From Streptomyces shenzhenensis (GTDB taxonomy: Bacteria; Actinomycetota; Actinomycetes; Streptomycetales; Streptomycetaceae): 64,000 bases of DNA. This document shows positions 61,720-64,000 of this stretch, one piece after another (the first letter of the stretch is position 1; every line of letters begins with the position of its first letter). Where the stretch lies: positions 1 to 64,000 of the forward strand of contig NZ_PENI01000007.1 of NCBI RefSeq assembly GCF_003688995.1, written 5' to 3'. The notes beneath the pieces were generated by a model, which saw only the letters and a list, made by a program, of their open reading frames with translations, did not search any database and had not been told where the DNA came from. Made by a program: the position numbers and the translations under genes.

Positions 61720-62955
61720 ATGGCCGAGCCGGCCAGGAAGCAGCCGCACCCGGCCCTCGAACCGGTACGCGCCGCCGCGACGGCCACGTACGCCGCGTTC
61801 ATCGGGTGCGGTTTCGGCCCGGCCACCTATCTCTCGCGCCTCGCCGAGGTACGCGAGCACCTCCACCTGAGCACGGGCAGGCTCGGCATGATTCTCCTGG
61901 CCACCGCCGCGGGTGCGCTGTGCTTCAGACCGCTGGCGGGCCGGGTGATCAGGCGGCTGGGGCAACGGAGAACGGTGGCCGTCTGCTCCGTGATGGCCGG
62001 CGCCGGGCAGGTGCTGCTGGGAGCCGGTGATGTGGCGGGAGTCGCGGTGGTGGTGCTGGGGCTGGCGGTGGTGGGCTTCGCCGGCGCGGGCTGGGACGTC
62101 GCCATGAACGTCCAGGGCACCCGGGTGGAGCGGGAGTTCGGGCGCTCCGTGATGCCGCGGTTCCACGCCGCGTACAGCATGGGCACCGTCGGCGGGGCGT
62201 CGATCGGCGTCCTCATGGTGCTCGCCGGGGTGCCGGTGGCCGCTCATCTGCTGGTCACCGGGGTCCTCACCGCCGTCGTGATGCCCCTCGCGGTACGCCG
62301 CTTCCTGCCGGACGCGGTGCATGAGCCCGACTCCCCGGCGGACCGGCGGGGCGGGCATCGGCCGCAGAGCTTCTGGCGAGAGCCCCGCACCGTGCTCATC
62401 GGCCTGTTCGTGCTCGCCTTCGGCTTCGGGGAGGGCGCGGGGAGCGACTGGATCGGTGTCAGCGTCGTGGACGGCTATCACGGACAGGCCGTCGTGGGCA
62501 CGGCCGCCTTCGCGACCTTCCTGCTCTCCACGACGGTGACCCGCTGGTTCGGCGGCGGGCTGCTCGACCGGTTCGGCCGGGTCGCCGTGCTGCGCGCGTC
62601 CTCGGCCGTCGCCGCGACCGGTCTGGTGCTGTTCGTCTCGGGGCTCGGACTGCCCACGGCCTTCGCGGGCGTCGCCCTGTGGGGTACGGGCATCGCGTTC
62701 GGCTATCCCGTCGGGATGAGTGCCGCGGCGGACGATCCCCGGTACGCCGCGCAGCGCGTCGCGGTCGCCTCCACCATCGGCAAGGTCTCCTCGTTCGCCG
62801 GACCGCCGCTGCTCGGCCTGCTCGGTGACCGCCTCGGGCTGCTGCACACGCTGCTCGTGGTGGCCGCCCTTCAGCTGGTGGCCTGCGCGATCGCCGCCGT
62901 GACCCGGCCGCCGGCCGTCGCCCCGGCGGCGGCGCCGGCGCTGAAGAGCGCCTGA
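61720..62955 (+). CDS. MFS transporter beside a beta-glucosidase gene
   Basis: The 411-residue protein has 12 membrane helices. GRVIRRLGQRRTVAVCSVMAG near residue 85 is the motif A region, and GAGWDVAMNVQGTRVEREFGRSVMPRFHAAYSMGTVGGASIG is typical of the FucP/YbjJ-like MFS group. It is a possible sugar or glycoside importer given the GH3 gene 106 nt downstream. Start: ATG at 61720 (GTG at 61717 possible) with GAGGAGAG upstream. Confidence 0.88.
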   Translation: MAEPARKQPHPALEPVRAAATATYAAFIGCGFGPATYLSRLAEVREHLHLSTGRLGMILLATAAGALCFRPLAGRVIRRLGQRRTVAVCSVMAGAGQVLLGAGDVAGVAVVVLGLAVVGFAGAGWDVAMNVQGTRVEREFGRSVMPRFHAAYSMGTVGGASIGVLMVLAGVPVAAHLLVTGVLTAVVMPLAVRRFLPDAVHEPDSPADRRGGHRPQSFWREPRTVLIGLFVLAFGFGEGAGSDWIGVSVVDGYHGQAVVGTAAFATFLLSTTVTRWFGGGLLDRFGRVAVLRASSAVAATGLVLFVSGLGLPTAFAGVALWGTGIAFGYPVGMSAAADDPRYAAQRVAVASTIGKVSSFAGPPLLGLLGDRLGLLHTLLVVAALQLVACAIAAVTRPPAVAPAAAPALKSA

Positions 62956-63061
62956 ACCCGGCCTGCCCGCACCGCCCCCGTATCCGCCGTCAGATCCGCG
63001 TCTGTATCCGAATACCCGTATCCGCCTCCACCCGTCTCCGCCTCACGGACAGGACCACCAC

Positions 63062-64000
63062 ATGACCGACCTCCCTTACCGCGATCCCGCACTGCCCGTT
63101 CCCGCACGGGTCGACGACCTGGTGGCGCGCATGACGCTGCCGGAGAAGGTCGGACAGATGCTCCAGCTCAACGCGAAGGACGGTGTCACCCGTCTCATCG
63201 AGGACCTGCACGTCGGGTCGGTCCTCCACGCGTCGCCGGAACGCCTCGTCCAGGCCATGGATCTCGCCGAGGGCACCCGCCTCGGCATCCCTCTGCTGAT
63301 CGGCGAGGACTGCATCCACGGGCACTCCTTCTGGCCCGGCGCCACCATCTACCCCACCCAGCTGGGCATGGCCGCGTCCTGGGACCCGGGGCTGGTGGAG
63401 CGCGTCGCGCGCGCGAGCGCCGTCGAGATCTCCACCACCGGCGTGCACTGGACCTTCTCCCCCGTGGTGTGCATCGCCCGGGATCTGCGCTGGGGACGGG
63501 TGGGCGAGACCTTCGGTGAAGACCCGTACCTGCTGGGCGAGTTCGCCTCCGCCATGGTGCGCGGATACCAGGGCGACGGCCTGGCCGACCCCACCGCCGT
63601 CCTCGCCTGCGCCAAACACTTCGCCGGCTACTCCGAGACCCAGGGCGGACGCGACGCGAGCGAGGCCGACCTCAGCCGCCGCAAGCTGCGCTCCTGGTTC
63701 CTGCCGCCCTTCGAACGCGTCGCACGTGAGGGCTGCCGCACCTTCATGATCGGATACCAGTCGATCGACGGCGTCCCCATCACCGTGAACCAGTGGCTGC
63801 TGCGTGAGGTCCTGCGCGACGAGTGGAACTACACGGGCACCCTCGTCACCGACTGGGACAACGTCGGCCGCATGGTGTGGGAACAGCAGGTGTGCGCCGA
63901 CCACACCGAGGCCGCGGCGCGGGCCGTGCGCGCGGGGAACGACATCATCATGACCACTCCGCAGTTCTTCGAGGGCGCTCAGGAGGCCGTGGCCCGCGGG
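63062..64000 (+). CDS. GH3 beta-glucosidase, N-terminal part (runs off the window)
   Basis: 313 codons are visible. The (beta/alpha)8 domain of GH3 is recognisable: RMTLPEKVGQMLQ near residue 25, GEDCIHGHSFWPGATIYPTQLGMAASWD, VGETFGEDPYLLGEFASAMVRGYQG, CAKHFAGYSETQGGRDAS and the nucleophile Asp in VTDWDNVGRM near residue 269. No signal peptide is present, so it acts in the cytoplasm on an imported glycoside. ATG at 63062. The upstream leader is pyrimidine-rich with repeated TATCCG. The second domain lies beyond 64000. Confidence 0.92.
   Translation, partial: MTDLPYRDPALPVPARVDDLVARMTLPEKVGQMLQLNAKDGVTRLIEDLHVGSVLHASPERLVQAMDLAEGTRLGIPLLIGEDCIHGHSFWPGATIYPTQLGMAASWDPGLVERVARASAVEISTTGVHWTFSPVVCIARDLRWGRVGETFGEDPYLLGEFASAMVRGYQGDGLADPTAVLACAKHFAGYSETQGGRDASEADLSRRKLRSWFLPPFERVAREGCRTFMIGYQSIDGVPITVNQWLLREVLRDEWNYTGTLVTDWDNVGRMVWEQQVCADHTEAAARAVRAGNDIIMTTPQFFEGAQEAVARG

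Noticed and set aside
62970-63045. Repeated TATCCG in the GH3 leader as a possible array or riboswitch
   Set aside because: Units are short, irregularly spaced and pyrimidine-rich. There is no CRISPR-like or aptamer-like structure.

Overview
The window has the very high GC content, strong third-position G/C bias, GTG starts and ATGA/GTGA operon overlaps of a Streptomyces-like actinomycete. Family content agrees with this: paired Stealth proteins, an NsrR/Hmp pair, CBS-BON proteins, and proteins resembling the mycobacterial DosR-regulon members Rv1733c and Acg. No rRNA, CRISPR, prophage or insertion sequence was seen. One tRNA, selenocysteine tRNA (selC), is present.

Layout. 0-12 kb is a miscellaneous segment: a cut-off membrane protein, small secreted or hypothetical ORFs, a PNPOx-like protein, an aldo/keto reductase, a ChrB-like/MFS pair beside a palindromic operator and an atypical SDR, an ArsP-type permease, a solo cytochrome c oxidase subunit I, a nucleophile-less alpha/beta hydrolase and an MmyB-like regulator. 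12.4-16 kb holds two tandem Stealth sugar-phosphate transferases. 16-18 kb is a nitric oxide module (nsrR and hmp, each with a 23-bp operator). 18-38 kb is a coherent stress, hypoxia or dormancy-type island: a phosphofructokinase with the pyrophosphate-enzyme signature Asp104/Lys124, two universal stress proteins, five CBS-CBS-BON proteins, an HTH-PNPOx fusion, a zinc alcohol dehydrogenase, Rv1733c-like and Acg-like proteins, and in the middle a complete nine-gene V/A-type rotary ATPase operon (G/H-C-I-K-F-E-A-B-D). Imperfect GGGCCG-N2-CGGCCC palindromes recur in its intergenic regions. A scar between two CBS genes joins a copy of the USP 5' end to an inverted copy of part of the V-ATPase subunit C gene.

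38-46 kb has a DHA2 efflux pump with a TetR regulator, a secreted beta-propeller-like gene broken by a frameshift, and a ureohydrolase-symporter-PucR catabolic unit. 46-56 kb is a self-contained selenium/formate island: formate dehydrogenase beta and NrfD-like membrane subunits, a catalytic subunit with in-frame UGA (Sec189) followed by a clear bacterial SECIS hairpin, then selD, selC, selB and selA. The selB stop codon lies exactly opposite the UCA anticodon of selC. 56-64 kb has a small CBS protein, two small membrane proteins, a GH109-like Tat-exported oxidoreductase-fold protein, a lamin-tail-domain exported protein, and a TetR/MFS/GH3 beta-glucosidase unit cut by the window end.

How the parts may work together (inference): the 16-38 kb and 46-56 kb segments look like equipment for low oxygen or energy limitation, with NO detoxification, PPi-sparing glycolysis, alcohol and formate redox disposal, ligand-sensing CBS/USP proteins, and an extra rotary proton pump or synthase beside the housekeeping F-type enzyme that is presumably encoded elsewhere. 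The V-ATPase embedded in the CBS/USP island under a shared palindrome is the best candidate for an undescribed system here.
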